48,742 nt of DNA from Myxococcota bacterium (GTDB lineage: Bacteria; Myxococcota_A; UBA9160; UBA4427), in contig JAQWNI010000222.1 in assembly GCA_029268645.1 (NCBI GenBank), positions 1-48,742 of the forward strand, in the 5' to 3' direction. The notes beneath the pieces were generated by a model, which was not told the DNA's origin, did no database searches, and saw nothing but the letters and a program-made list of their open reading frames with translations. This document shows positions 1 through 7,667 of this stretch, piece by piece; within the stretch, counting starts at the first letter, position 1, and each line of letters begins with the position of its first letter. A program made the translations under genes and the position numbers.

Positions 1-45
1 GCGGGTTGCTGGCGGCATTCCTGCCCGATTTCGAGAGATGTTTGC
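1..45 (+). other. Upstream edge segment, possible end of a preceding gene
   Basis: Two frames are open from the window edge: one ends at a TGA at 77-79, the other at a TAA at 63-65. Either could be the tail of a gene overlapping the start of gshB, for example the glutamate-cysteine ligase gene often found there. Too little sequence is present to choose, and no domain is recognisable. Confidence 0.2.
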
Positions 46-1014
46 GTGGCCCACAACCGACATAAACTGGCTTTTGTGATGGATCCCATTGAGGCGGAGA
101 GTTTCGCGGCCTCGACGACCTTAGTTTTGATGCACGAGGCCCAGAAGCGCGGTCATGAAGTGCTTTACATCGACCCCGGGGAGCTGTGCATCGCAGGCGG
201 CCGGGCGGCTGCGTGGGGGACCCCTGTCCGTCTCAATTGGAAGAACGAGCAGGTCGAGAAAGGAGACCCCCGTTTTCTCGTACTCGATGAGGAGGTCGAT
301 GCTGTTTTTCAGCGAAAAGACCCTCCGGTGGACTCTGACTACGTGGTGGCCACACAAATCTTGGGCAGCTGTCGCCGAAGCCTGGTCTTCAACCGACCCG
401 CCAGCGTCTTGGCCTATAACGAAAAGCTCTTCGCCCTCCATTTTAGGGAATGGATGCCCGAGACCATTGTGACTCGCTCGCTAGACCAACTCCGAGCCTT
501 TATGAAAGGCATGGGGGGGCAAATGATCGTCAAGCCTCTCGATGGGAAGGGCGGTGAGGGCATCTTTCATTTAGTCGAAGGCGAACGAAATGTGTCGTCG
601 ATTCTTGAGCAAGCCACGGCCTTCCAGACTCGGCATGCGATGGCCCAGCGTTATTTGCCCGAAGTCCGAGAGGGAGATAAACGAATTCTCTTGTTGGAGG
701 GCGAACCCATCGGGGCCTTGATGCGAGTGCCGGCCCCTTCAGAGGTCCGCGCCAACCTGCACGTAGGCGGGCAGGCGCGGCAAGTCGGTTTGGATGATCG
801 GGACCGCGAAATTCTGGAAGCGGTTTCGCCGGTGATGGCCCGCGAAGGCTTGTTCTTCGTCGGGATCGATGTGATCGGTGGATATCTCACCGAGGTCAAT
901 GTGACGAGCCCTACGGGCGTGCAGGAGATCAACGCCTTGGAGGGCGTCCACCTTGAAGCGGCGATTTTGGAGCGTGTGGAGAAGCGGCTTGACGAGCGGA
1001 CGGTCTCGGAGTGA
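46..1014 (+). CDS. gshB: Glutathione synthase
   Basis: Glutathione synthetase joins gamma-glutamylcysteine and glycine using ATP in the cytosol. The 322-residue product is close to the usual 315-320. The N-terminal fold begins KLAFVMDPIE, matching the family's IAFxMDPIE start, so the GTG at 46 is the sensible start although no clear ribosome site is visible. An ATP-grasp domain follows: NEKLFAL near residue 125, lysine 163 in IVKPLDGKGGEG, the flexible glycine loop at 167-171, and the metal/ATP-binding EVNVTSPTG near the C-terminus. Several glutathione S-transferase homologues lie in the same window, consistent with a glutathione-using organism. The partner gshA is not seen and may lie just upstream of the window. 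Confidence 0.95.
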   Translation: MAHNRHKLAFVMDPIEAESFAASTTLVLMHEAQKRGHEVLYIDPGELCIAGGRAAAWGTPVRLNWKNEQVEKGDPRFLVLDEEVDAVFQRKDPPVDSDYVVATQILGSCRRSLVFNRPASVLAYNEKLFALHFREWMPETIVTRSLDQLRAFMKGMGGQMIVKPLDGKGGEGIFHLVEGERNVSSILEQATAFQTRHAMAQRYLPEVREGDKRILLLEGEPIGALMRVPAPSEVRANLHVGGQARQVGLDDRDREILEAVSPVMAREGLFFVGIDVIGGYLTEVNVTSPTGVQEINALEGVHLEAAILERVEKRLDERTVSE

Positions 1015-1023
1015 CTTGACGCC

Positions 1024-1041
1024 TCGGTCCGAAGGGACCGA
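1024..1041 (+). terminator. Hairpin after gshB, weak terminator candidate
   Basis: A perfect 7-bp stem, TCGGTCC paired with GGACCGA around a GAAG loop, lies nine bases after the gshB stop. No T-tract follows, so a rho-independent function is doubtful. It may only shield the 3' end. Confidence 0.3.
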
Positions 1042-1065
1042 AGGATCGGCTACTCTGGCGGGATC

Positions 1066-1581
1066 ATGACCGAGATAGAAGGTGCGCGACCAGAAGGTGA
1101 TCGGGCCCAATATGGGGTCCTCGTGGTCGATGACGAGGAGGCCATTCTCGAATCCATCGAGATGACCCTCGGCACTGAGTACCGGATTTTTACGGCGACT
1201 AACGGTGAAGCGGCGCTCGAAATATTGGACCACGAGTCGATCGCGCTCGTCATCTCCGACCAAGTGATGCCGGGAATGACGGGTGTGGAGTTTTTAGAGC
1301 GAGTCGTCGAAAAGAATCCCAAAGCGATTCGCATGATGCTCACTGGGTATGCTGATATGTCCTCGCTGATTCGAGCAATTAATGACGGGCGAATCTATCG
1401 GTATATCAGTAAGCCCTGGGAACCCGACGCGCTAAGAGTTGATGTTCGTCGAGCCCTCGACGCGTATGCACTGGCGGCTCGGAATGTGGAGCTGGCTGCC
1501 GATTTGGAAGTCGCCAACGAACGCCTGCGAGCAGAAAATTTGTATCTGCGGAGAGAGGTCGAGGGGCGCTACTCGTTCTAG
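1066..1581 (+). CDS. Response regulator receiver half of a HupR/HoxA-like NtrC-family regulator, ended by an in-frame amber codon
   Basis: This 171-residue product is a receiver (REC) domain. It has the acidic pocket in VLVVDDEE, the phospho-acceptor aspartate in ISDQVMPGMTG, the threonine in MLTGY and the lysine in YISKPW. The IYRYISKPWEPDALR region is typical of the HupR/HoxA type of REC domain, known from hydrogenase regulators, followed by a coiled linker. The frame stops at TAG (1579-1581), then continues open in the same frame into a sigma-54 AAA+ and Fis-type HTH module ending at 2562. Together these would form one regulator of about 498 residues. As it stands it is either a nonsense-mutated pseudogene, a base-calling error, or two separate proteins. 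The start ATG at 1066 has no strong ribosome site. Confidence 0.8.
   Translation: MTEIEGARPEGDRAQYGVLVVDDEEAILESIEMTLGTEYRIFTATNGEAALEILDHESIALVISDQVMPGMTGVEFLERVVEKNPKAIRMMLTGYADMSSLIRAINDGRIYRYISKPWEPDALRVDVRRALDAYALAARNVELAADLEVANERLRAENLYLRREVEGRYSF
1579..1581 (+). other. In-frame TAG separating REC from the sigma-54 AAA+ module
   Basis: Codon 172 of the reading frame that starts at 1066 is TAG. Next come GAA ATT ATT GGC GAC (EIIGD), the canonical opening of the sigma-54 interaction domain, usually preceded by F-x-x-I-I-G. A single base change from CAG or GAG would give the stop. The frame is unchanged on both sides, so this is a nonsense codon and not a frameshift. Confidence 0.85.
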
Positions 1582-1605
1582 GAAATTATTGGCGACAGCG
1601 CAGCC

Positions 1606-2562
1606 ATGCAGAAAGTTTTCGACATCACCCATAAGGTGGCAGAGACGGACGCGACCGTCTTGATCACCGGAGAGACGGGAACAGGAAAGGATCTCATCGC
1701 CCGGGCCCTCCACTACACGGGGCCTCGGAAGGAGGCCCGGTTTGTTGCTCAGAATTGTGCGGCTCTGCCGGAAACACTCCTGGAAAGCGAATTATTTGGG
1801 CATCGCAGAGGCGCTTTTACAGGTGCCCATGCTGACAAAAAAGGCCTGTTTGAGCTCGCCAATGGCGGGACGATCTTTCTGGATGAAATCGGAGAAACCG
1901 ATCCAAGTATGCAAGTTCGCTTGCTGCGGGTTCTCCAGGATGGAGAGGTCCGCCCTCTCGGCTCTTCGGAAACGGTTCAGTGTTCGGTCCGTGTGGTGGC
2001 GGCAACCCATCGCGAAATTCGGCGAGAAGTTGACGAGGGTCGTTTTCGCGAAGACCTTTACTATCGAATGCGCGTCGTCGAAATTCGGATCCCACCTCTT
2101 CGCGAACGCCGGGAGGACGTACCCGCCCTGGCTCATCACTTTCTCGACAAAGTCAGTCCTCGCATGGGCCGGAAACTGACAGGTTTTACAAACGCCGCGA
2201 TGGATCGACTGATCGCGTACGAATGGCCGGGCAACGTCCGCGAGCTCGAAAATGAAATCGAGCGAATCTCGGCTTTGGCGGGGCATGACGACGAAGCGAT
2301 TGGAATCGAGATGTTGTCGGAGCACATCCGAGGGCCGGGCCCTGGCTCGGCCATCGGTCTTTCGCCCCCTTCCGCTGTCCCCGAGCGGGACATGAATCGA
2401 GCCGTGGACGAACTCAAGCGCGACATGATCATTGAATCGATGCGATTCAGCGGAAGCAAAACCCGGGCCGCGGAGCGACTGGGCATCCCCCGCCAATCGC
2501 TGCAGAAAATGATCAAAAGGCTCGAGATCACACAAGCCGAACTCGCCCCGGTCGAAAAGTAG
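1606..2562 (+). CDS. Sigma-54 interaction AAA+ and Fis-type HTH half of the split NtrC-family regulator
   Basis: Sigma-54 activators use ATP hydrolysis to open promoters bound by the RpoN holoenzyme. This 318-residue frame carries Walker A GETGTGKD near residue 25, the sigma-54 contact loop GAFTGA, Walker B TIFLDEIGE, the arginine-rich RVVAATHRE region, and a C-terminal Fis-type helix-turn-helix (SKTRAAERLGIPRQSLQKM). The first usable ATG (1606) lies nine codons inside the domain start and has no ribosome site, so independent translation looks poor. It is in the same frame as the REC domain that ends at the TAG 24 bases upstream. It is best read as the second half of one regulator. Confidence 0.85.
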   Translation: MQKVFDITHKVAETDATVLITGETGTGKDLIARALHYTGPRKEARFVAQNCAALPETLLESELFGHRRGAFTGAHADKKGLFELANGGTIFLDEIGETDPSMQVRLLRVLQDGEVRPLGSSETVQCSVRVVAATHREIRREVDEGRFREDLYYRMRVVEIRIPPLRERREDVPALAHHFLDKVSPRMGRKLTGFTNAAMDRLIAYEWPGNVRELENEIERISALAGHDDEAIGIEMLSEHIRGPGPGSAIGLSPPSAVPERDMNRAVDELKRDMIIESMRFSGSKTRAAERLGIPRQSLQKMIKRLEITQAELAPVEK

Positions 2563-2599
2563 CCTTCCGGCGAATGGGGGCTGCTAGAGTGGAGGCGTC

Positions 2600-3133
2600 T
2601 TGAAGAACCCGACGCTCATGACAGCCCGCTTCGAAAGCCCGATAGGACGGATGTCTGTGACGTCCAGCGACCAGGGCTTGTGCTACGTCGGTTTGCCGAG
2701 AGCCAATGGCCGGGGCCTCGAAGGTTGGCGTCGGCGCCACGCCATCGAGGAGAGCCACACCGTGGGCGAGGACTCGAATCGCGAGGCGATCGAGCAAATC
2801 GTATGCTTTCTTGACGGCCGACGAGAGAGCTTCGATCTCGCTCTTGATCTTCGCGGGACTCCTTTTCAGATCGAAGTCTACGAAGCCGTGGCGTCGATTC
2901 CGTATGGCGAACGGCTCAGCTATGGCGCGATCGCTGACTGTATCGGTCGCCCGGCAGCTGTTAGAGCGGTCGGTATGGCAAATGGTGCGAATCCACTCCC
3001 GCTGATCATTCCGTGCCACCGCGTGGTGGGCAAAGATGGACAGCTACAAGGCTATGCGGGTGGACTGGGCCTGAAGCGCAAGCTGTTGGCAATGGAGAGT
3101 GCTTCGGTTACTCGACAGGGCGCTTTTCTTTAG
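2600..3133 (+). CDS. ogt: Methylated-DNA-[protein]-cysteine S-methyltransferase
   Basis: This suicide repair enzyme moves a methyl group from O6-methylguanine to its own cysteine. The 177-residue product has the family core: GTPFQIEVYEAVASIPYGE, the DNA-binding helix RPAAVRAVGMANGANP, and the active-site PCHRVVGKDG with the acceptor Cys139. The TTG at 2600 follows a GGAGG (2591-2595) by four bases. An ATG at 2618, six codons in, is the alternative start and begins right at MTARFESPIG. The last 26 bases overlap the 3' end of the convergent glycosyltransferase gene. Confidence 0.93.
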   Translation: MKNPTLMTARFESPIGRMSVTSSDQGLCYVGLPRANGRGLEGWRRRHAIEESHTVGEDSNREAIEQIVCFLDGRRESFDLALDLRGTPFQIEVYEAVASIPYGERLSYGAIADCIGRPAAVRAVGMANGANPLPLIIPCHRVVGKDGQLQGYAGGLGLKRKLLAMESASVTRQGAFL

Positions 3134-3926
3134 TCACATAGGCGATCCGTCGCCGGATCTCCTCGCCGAATTCAAGCATCGTTTCGTCATGTACTTCATT
3201 TCGGGTGGCATTCCGTTCTTCCCATTGCTCGGGTGTTTTGGGACGCTGCGGGCCGTGGCTACTCCGTTCCATGCTCTCTTCGAGAGACTTCGTGTAGTAG
3301 TGGCAGATCCACATATCCCGCACCTCGCTCCAGTCGACTCGCTGTGCTCCGCGACTCCAGCGATAACTCCAATGGTGCGCGCTGTTTGCCCAGTTGTTGT
3401 TGCTGAGAAAATTGGTATTAGCGAGTTCCTTATAATTGGAAGGTTGCGTTTCTCGCTGGAGGTAGCTCTGGGTGACCAGCCCCGGTGGCCGAGCCCGATG
3501 GCCGGAGTGTCCAAAGTCGATTCGTGGTATTCGGATTCCCTTAATTCGATCGCGATCGTAGCCTTCTAAGATTTCCGAGATCTGGTTGCCTTTGTGAGGA
3601 AGTAGGAATTCGTCGATGTCGATTTTGAGCAGCCATCGGCATTCGTTCCGGTGCTCCTTGGCGGCATGGCCGAACGCCATATGGTTCTTGTCGCGTCCCA
3701 CGCGCTTTGGCCGGTCGTATCGAGTTCCATCGAGATGCAGCCAATTCTGTCGGCTTACGATCCCGGCTCTCTCATAGGGTTCCAATAGGTTGCGCGCTTC
3801 CGAGCCTCCGTCGTTGTCGTAAAGGAAGAAATGATCGACCCCCACGATTCGATGAAACTCGATCCATTCCTGTATGTAGGCATTCTCATCCTTGAAAATA
3901 CCAGCGATCGCTAGATTGAATTTCAA
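3108..3926 (-). CDS. GT92-type glycosyltransferase
   Basis: The 272-residue product fits the glycosyltransferase family 92/GT2-like group. It opens with LAIAGIFKDENAYIQEWIEFH, then VDHFFLYDNDG, and a DxD metal/sugar-nucleotide motif in WLLKIDIDEFLLP near residue 110. There is no signal peptide or membrane span, so it is probably a cytosolic enzyme modifying a surface polysaccharide or glycolipid. Acceptor and donor cannot be told from sequence. It lies downstream of the PLP enzyme gene on the same strand and converges with ogt, sharing 26 bases of coding sequence in opposite directions. Confidence 0.8.
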   Translation of the reverse strand: MKFNLAIAGIFKDENAYIQEWIEFHRIVGVDHFFLYDNDGGSEARNLLEPYERAGIVSRQNWLHLDGTRYDRPKRVGRDKNHMAFGHAAKEHRNECRWLLKIDIDEFLLPHKGNQISEILEGYDRDRIKGIRIPRIDFGHSGHRARPPGLVTQSYLQRETQPSNYKELANTNFLSNNNWANSAHHWSYRWSRGAQRVDWSEVRDMWICHYYTKSLEESMERSSHGPQRPKTPEQWEERNATRNEVHDETMLEFGEEIRRRIAYVTKEKRPVE

Positions 3927-3980
3927 CGAGCTCTCCCCTTGAGTTCGGTTTTATAATGCCGTGCTGCTTAGGGCCTTATT

Positions 3981-4010
3981 AAAAAAGATCCGATCGACGC
4001 CGCAACGGCG
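3981..4010 (-). terminator. Weak terminator candidate after the PLP enzyme gene
   Basis: On the minus strand a CGCCG-TTG-CGGCG hairpin (4010-3998) is followed, after 11 bases, by a run of six T (3986-3981). The distance between stem and T-run is longer than usual, so confidence is low. Confidence 0.3.
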
Positions 4011-4022
4011 AGGCCCTTCCGA

Positions 4023-5210
4023 TTAGACATTGGAGAGGGCTTGGTCCATATCTGAAATGAGGTCATCGGTTGACTCGATGCCGCAGGCCAGCCGCACCAG
4101 GGAATCGGTGATTCCCCAGCTCTGACGCTGCTCCGCGGTGTAGTCCCAATACGACATCGTCACGGGCAGTTCGATCAGTGATTCGACGCCGCCTAGGCTG
4201 GGGGCCTGGTAGGGAATTTTCGTGTGATCGATAAAACGAATCGCGCCGTCTAGATCGGTCTCGATTTCAAAGGTGACGACGCCCCCGAAGCCGTGCATCA
4301 GATTCGATGCAGTCTGATGGTCTGTGTGTGACTCCAGGCCGGGATACCAGACTTGGCGGACCTTGGGATGACTTTCGAGGAAGCGGGCCATGGCCATTCC
4401 ATTTTCGTTGTGCCGCTGCATGCGAAGCTCGAGGGTCTTCAGCCCGCGAAGCAGTAACCACGCTCCGTGGCTATCGATAATCCCACCCAGGACGCCAAGA
4501 GCTTTTCTAATCGGCTCAACGAGCTCTGCTGGGCCGGAAATCGTGCCAGCCAGGAGATCATTATGCCCACCGAGGTATTTGGTTGCACTGTGGAGGACTA
4601 GGTCGGCGCCGTCTTCCAGGGGCTTATGGTTGACGGGCGTAGCGAACGTGGAGTCGATGATGACCCGGACGCCTTGGGCATGGGCACGTTCGCAAAAGCG
4701 TGGGACGTCCGTGACGCGGAGGTACGGATTGGTCGGCGATTCCGTAAAGAAAAGCCGAGTCTGATCCGTGAGGGCGGCCTCAAACTCATCAAAGTTTCCC
4801 GGCTCGATGACACTCACTTCGACACCCATTCGAACGAGGTATTCCTCGATGAATTGTCGGGTTCGTCGATAGCAGTCGCTGGTCACGATGAGGTGGCTGC
4901 CGGGATCCAGCAGAGCTAGAAAAGTGGTCGTCGCTGCACACATCCCTGAGGCGAATAGGACGGTTTCTTCGCCGCCTTCGAGCTCAGAGAGCTTACGTTC
5001 GACAGCCCGCCAAGTCGGGTTGCCGTATCGACCGTACTCTTCCCGTTTCGTCTTTCCTTCTTGATAGTCGATGACCTCTCTCGAATTCTGAAACCAGAAA
5101 GTCGAGGTCTGGTAAATCGGCGTCGTGATGGCGTTCGCTTCTTGTTGGCGCAGTTCTCCGCCGTGAACAGAGGCGGTGGCCGCACCTCGCTTCGAGGATT
5201 TTTCTTCCAT
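4023..5210 (-). CDS. Cys/Met metabolism PLP enzyme (cystathionine gamma-synthase/lyase-like)
   Basis: This is a fold-type I PLP enzyme of the trans-sulfuration family. It shows the tetramer-contact YGRYGNPT, the PLP ring-stacking SGMCAATTT, the aspartate in IIDSTFATP, the Schiff-base lysine (K211) in HSATKYLGGHND, and RLACGIESTDDL at the end. Its 395 residues are normal for cystathionine gamma-synthase, cystathionine lyases or methionine gamma-lyase; these cannot be separated from sequence alone. The ATG at 5210 has AGGA nine bases upstream and is preferred over a GTG at 5231 that lacks a good ribosome site. It is transcribed away from aat across a 270-base divergent region. Confidence 0.85.
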   Translation of the reverse strand: MEEKSSKRGAATASVHGGELRQQEANAITTPIYQTSTFWFQNSREVIDYQEGKTKREEYGRYGNPTWRAVERKLSELEGGEETVLFASGMCAATTTFLALLDPGSHLIVTSDCYRRTRQFIEEYLVRMGVEVSVIEPGNFDEFEAALTDQTRLFFTESPTNPYLRVTDVPRFCERAHAQGVRVIIDSTFATPVNHKPLEDGADLVLHSATKYLGGHNDLLAGTISGPAELVEPIRKALGVLGGIIDSHGAWLLLRGLKTLELRMQRHNENGMAMARFLESHPKVRQVWYPGLESHTDHQTASNLMHGFGGVVTFEIETDLDGAIRFIDHTKIPYQAPSLGGVESLIELPVTMSYWDYTAEQRQSWGITDSLVRLACGIESTDDLISDMDQALSNV

Positions 5211-5465
5211 GCGTTCTAATCCTGAATCCACTGAAACCAGCGATCACAGCGGTGCACGCCGCGCGAACCGTTCCAGGTCGTGGCACTTAGCAGATCGGGC
5301 GAACGCGCCCCGCGGTGGGGGGTCCAGGGCCTGCAAGCGCCGGAAATCATCCCTTAAGTTGAACCCGTGAATCGGCCATGGTGCCGGAAGTTTGACACTG
5401 GATCAAATCCCAGCGCGAGACCCCGCGGGTCGAGCTAGTCTCAGGGGGCGGAGTCCAGGGTAGGC

Positions 5466-5470
5466 GGAGG
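5466..5470 (+). promoter_or_regulatory. Ribosome binding site of aat
   Basis: A GGAGG nine bases before the GTG at 5480 supports that start. The next codon, 5483, is also GTG and sits directly behind an AGGGGAG, so either valine-codon start could be used. Confidence 0.5.
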
Positions 5471-5479
5471 CGCAGGGGA

Positions 5480-6250
5480 GTGGTGGCAACCGTCGAAAGA
5501 AAAACCAAGCTCGTTAAGGCCGAGGCCGTCCGCGACCTGATCGAGCAATGGAGATTCCCCGACCCCCTCGAAGCGGAGCCGGAAGGGTTGGTCGCCTACG
5601 GGGGAGATCTCTCGGCCGGCCGGCTTCTGGCCGCCTACGCCCAGGGTCTTTTCCCTTGGTACGATGAACCGCCGATCCTTTGGTTTTCCCCGGACCCGCG
5701 AACCGTTTTCCGGCCTGATCGTCTACGGGTCAATCGAACTTTGGCCAAAAACATGCGCCGAGGCCGGTATACGGTCTACTTCGATCGCGACTTTCGTCAG
5801 GTTATCGAGGCATGCGCTCGCATTCCTCGGGCGGGGCAGTCAGGGACATGGATTAACGAAGACATGATCGAGGCGTATTGCGCTCTGCACGCAATGGGGT
5901 TCGCGCACAGCATCGAGTCGTGGCGAGACGAGACGCTGGTTGGAGGGGTCTATGGCCTCTCGCTGGGGGCCGCTTTTTTTGGCGAATCAATGTTCGCCCG
6001 GGAGGCGGATGCTTCGAAGGTGGCTTTGGTTACGCTTGCGCGGCATGTCCATGCCTTGGGTTTTCACTTTATTGACGCACAGGCACCGACGCCCCAGACC
6101 ACTGGCCTAGGTGCTACTCCGTGGCCTCGAGAGGCCTTCCTCAATGCGCTGGATCGAGCCCTTGAATCCCCGACGATTTGCGGTCCCTGGTCGCCGTCGG
6201 ATATTGAAACTTTCGTGCCTATTCAAAGGACTAACCGGGTCGATGACTGA
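5480..6250 (+). CDS. aat: Leucyl/phenylalanyl-tRNA-protein transferase
   Basis: Aat adds Leu or Phe from aminoacyl-tRNA to N-terminal Lys/Arg of proteins, marking them for ClpS/ClpAP. Signature stretches are LVAYGGDLSAGRLLAAYAQG, FPWYDEPPILWFSPDPRTVF, and GVYGLSLGAAFFGESMF followed by READASKVALVTL. At 256 residues it is slightly longer than typical because of an N-terminal leader of about 20 residues. The usual TQxxTPHLxSLGA segment is altered here to AQAPTPQTTGLGA. Its last eight bases overlap the start of the following small gene, suggesting translational coupling. Confidence 0.95.
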   Translation: MVATVERKTKLVKAEAVRDLIEQWRFPDPLEAEPEGLVAYGGDLSAGRLLAAYAQGLFPWYDEPPILWFSPDPRTVFRPDRLRVNRTLAKNMRRGRYTVYFDRDFRQVIEACARIPRAGQSGTWINEDMIEAYCALHAMGFAHSIESWRDETLVGGVYGLSLGAAFFGESMFAREADASKVALVTLARHVHALGFHFIDAQAPTPQTTGLGATPWPREAFLNALDRALESPTICGPWSPSDIETFVPIQRTNRVDD

Positions 6251-6560
6251 CACTTTTAAACAGGAGATTGAGGCCGCCATTGAGGCCGATGACACCGAGG
6301 AATTATTGTCCGTTGTGATCGATGTCGCTCTCGCCGGAGAGGACTCGATTTGGGCGGTGGGTTGTTTGTTGGAGCTTGCCGATCATCCGAACGAGGGGGT
6401 TCGGGGGAATGCCTTAATTGGCATGGTCCATCTCGTTCAGCGTTTCCCGCAGATGGATCGGTCACAGATTCTCGATCGGATCCGTCTGGCTGCCGAGGAC
6501 CCTGAATTGCATGTCCGAGAGCAAGCCGAGTCGGCCCTGAATGAATTGATGCCGAGCTGA
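6243..6560 (+). CDS. Small HEAT-repeat-like protein
   Basis: This 105-residue acidic helical protein has no recognised catalytic motif. The middle (WAVGCLLELADHPNEGVRGN) and the end (RLAAEDPELHVREQAESALN) have the helix-turn-helix spacing and the Asp/Val/Arg pattern of HEAT-like repeats, so a protein-binding role is plausible. The ATG at 6243 overlaps the aat stop in ATGACTGA, which fixes the start and suggests co-translation. Whether it works with Aat is unknown. It converges with the kinase gene, with 25 bases between stops. Confidence 0.7.
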   Translation: MTDTFKQEIEAAIEADDTEELLSVVIDVALAGEDSIWAVGCLLELADHPNEGVRGNALIGMVHLVQRFPQMDRSQILDRIRLAAEDPELHVREQAESALNELMPS

Positions 6561-6585
6561 TCGCAATGGACCATCGTACAGGCAC

Positions 6586-7572
6586 TCAATCGATTCGGAT
6601 TGACGCCCTTCTTTTTTCTCTCCAGTCCTGCTGAAGTTCACGAATCAGCTCGCTGGCACTCGAAATTCGGCGTTCAGGATCTTTCTCGAGGCAAGCCAGG
6701 GTGAGGGCCTCAAGCTGCTTGGGCACTCGCGCGTGCGTCCGCTCTGATGGTTTGGTGGGTGCTTCATGAAGAATCTGCTCGATGACTTCGTCGGCTCTCG
6801 ACCCTTGAGCGGGCAATTGTCCGCAGAGAATTTCATACAGGATAACGCCCAGGCTGTAGAGGTCTGTTCGACCATCGATCGTAGAGCGGCGCTCGATTTG
6901 TTCGGGCGACATGAACGCCACGGTGCCTTGGAGTTTTCCGTGCTGGGTAATGGAAAGCTCCATTTCAAGCTCCTCAGCATTCTCTCTGACCGGGGTGTCC
7001 TGCGCGGCCCCTTGCCGATTCCAAACTTTCGCCAATCCCCAGTCCAAGAGAAGAACCTCGCCGAAGGGTCCTACCAGAATGTTTTCAGGCTTGATGTCCC
7101 GATGGATCACCCCTTGGGCGTGAGCGTATTCAAGGGCCCGTGCGACTTGGGTGATGACTTCCACCAACTGGGTCAGATCATACCTGTCGCGGTACTGAGG
7201 GTCGAGAAGCTCACGCATGGTGTATCCATGTACGAGCTTCATCGTAAAGTAGAGTTGCCCCCGGTTGTCTCGACCTAATTCGTAGACGGGAACCGTGTTG
7301 GGATGCTGGAGCATCGCGGTGACCCGGGCTTCTCGTAGGAAGCGCTGTTGTTCAATAGGGTCATCGGCAATTTCACGGTGGAGCGATTTGTAACAGATGG
7401 TTCGGGATAGGTGGAGATCTCTGCAGCTTTGGATGAGGCATTTCCCCCCTCGAGCCAAAGTCGTAAACCGGGCATACCGCGTCCGGACGTCGATTTTTTC
7501 TGGGAGATTCCGATCGGTCTCTTCGACGTAGAATTGTTCAAGCCGATTTTTCGCCGAGCCGTGAAATTGCAT
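6586..7572 (-). CDS. Serine/threonine protein kinase, soluble, single domain
   Basis: This is a Hanks-type kinase of 328 residues with no membrane segment or C-terminal sensor domain. The catalytic residues are present: Lys62 in ICYKSL, Glu81 in FLREAR, HRDIKPEN (Asp159, Asn164), a DWG triplet (Asp177) in place of DFG, SPEQ, and the DxYSLGVILYE helix. The glycine-rich loop is altered: the usual GxGxxG reads A-R-G-G-K-C, keeping only the central glycines. The ATG at 7572 has AGGAG nine bases upstream and fits better than an ATG 33 bases further up. The substrate is unknown, and no cognate phosphatase gene is adjacent. Confidence 0.88.
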   Translation of the reverse strand: MQFHGSAKNRLEQFYVEETDRNLPEKIDVRTRYARFTTLARGGKCLIQSCRDLHLSRTICYKSLHREIADDPIEQQRFLREARVTAMLQHPNTVPVYELGRDNRGQLYFTMKLVHGYTMRELLDPQYRDRYDLTQLVEVITQVARALEYAHAQGVIHRDIKPENILVGPFGEVLLLDWGLAKVWNRQGAAQDTPVRENAEELEMELSITQHGKLQGTVAFMSPEQIERRSTIDGRTDLYSLGVILYEILCGQLPAQGSRADEVIEQILHEAPTKPSERTHARVPKQLEALTLACLEKDPERRISSASELIRELQQDWREKRRASIRID

Positions 7573-7667
7573 CTTCGGCCACTCCTTCCGCCAACAGGGT
7601 GGCACAGGATGACGTGAGGGGATACGCAGAAAGGCCTTACCCCACTAGGCCCCTTCGACGGACAGGG

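Noticed and set aside
1579-1581. Selenocysteine or recoding explanation for the regulator's internal stop
   Set aside because: The codon is TAG, not TGA, so SelB-dependent decoding does not apply, and no pyrrolysine genes are seen.
5392-5397. TTGACA hexamer in the region between the PLP enzyme gene and aat
   Set aside because: There is no -10-like hexamer at 16-18 bases downstream, so a promoter cannot be supported.
5211-5479. Possible S-adenosylmethionine-type riboswitch upstream of the trans-sulfuration gene
   Set aside because: No conserved core of a known methionine-linked riboswitch could be traced by eye on the minus strand, and the region is equally explained as divergent promoter DNA.
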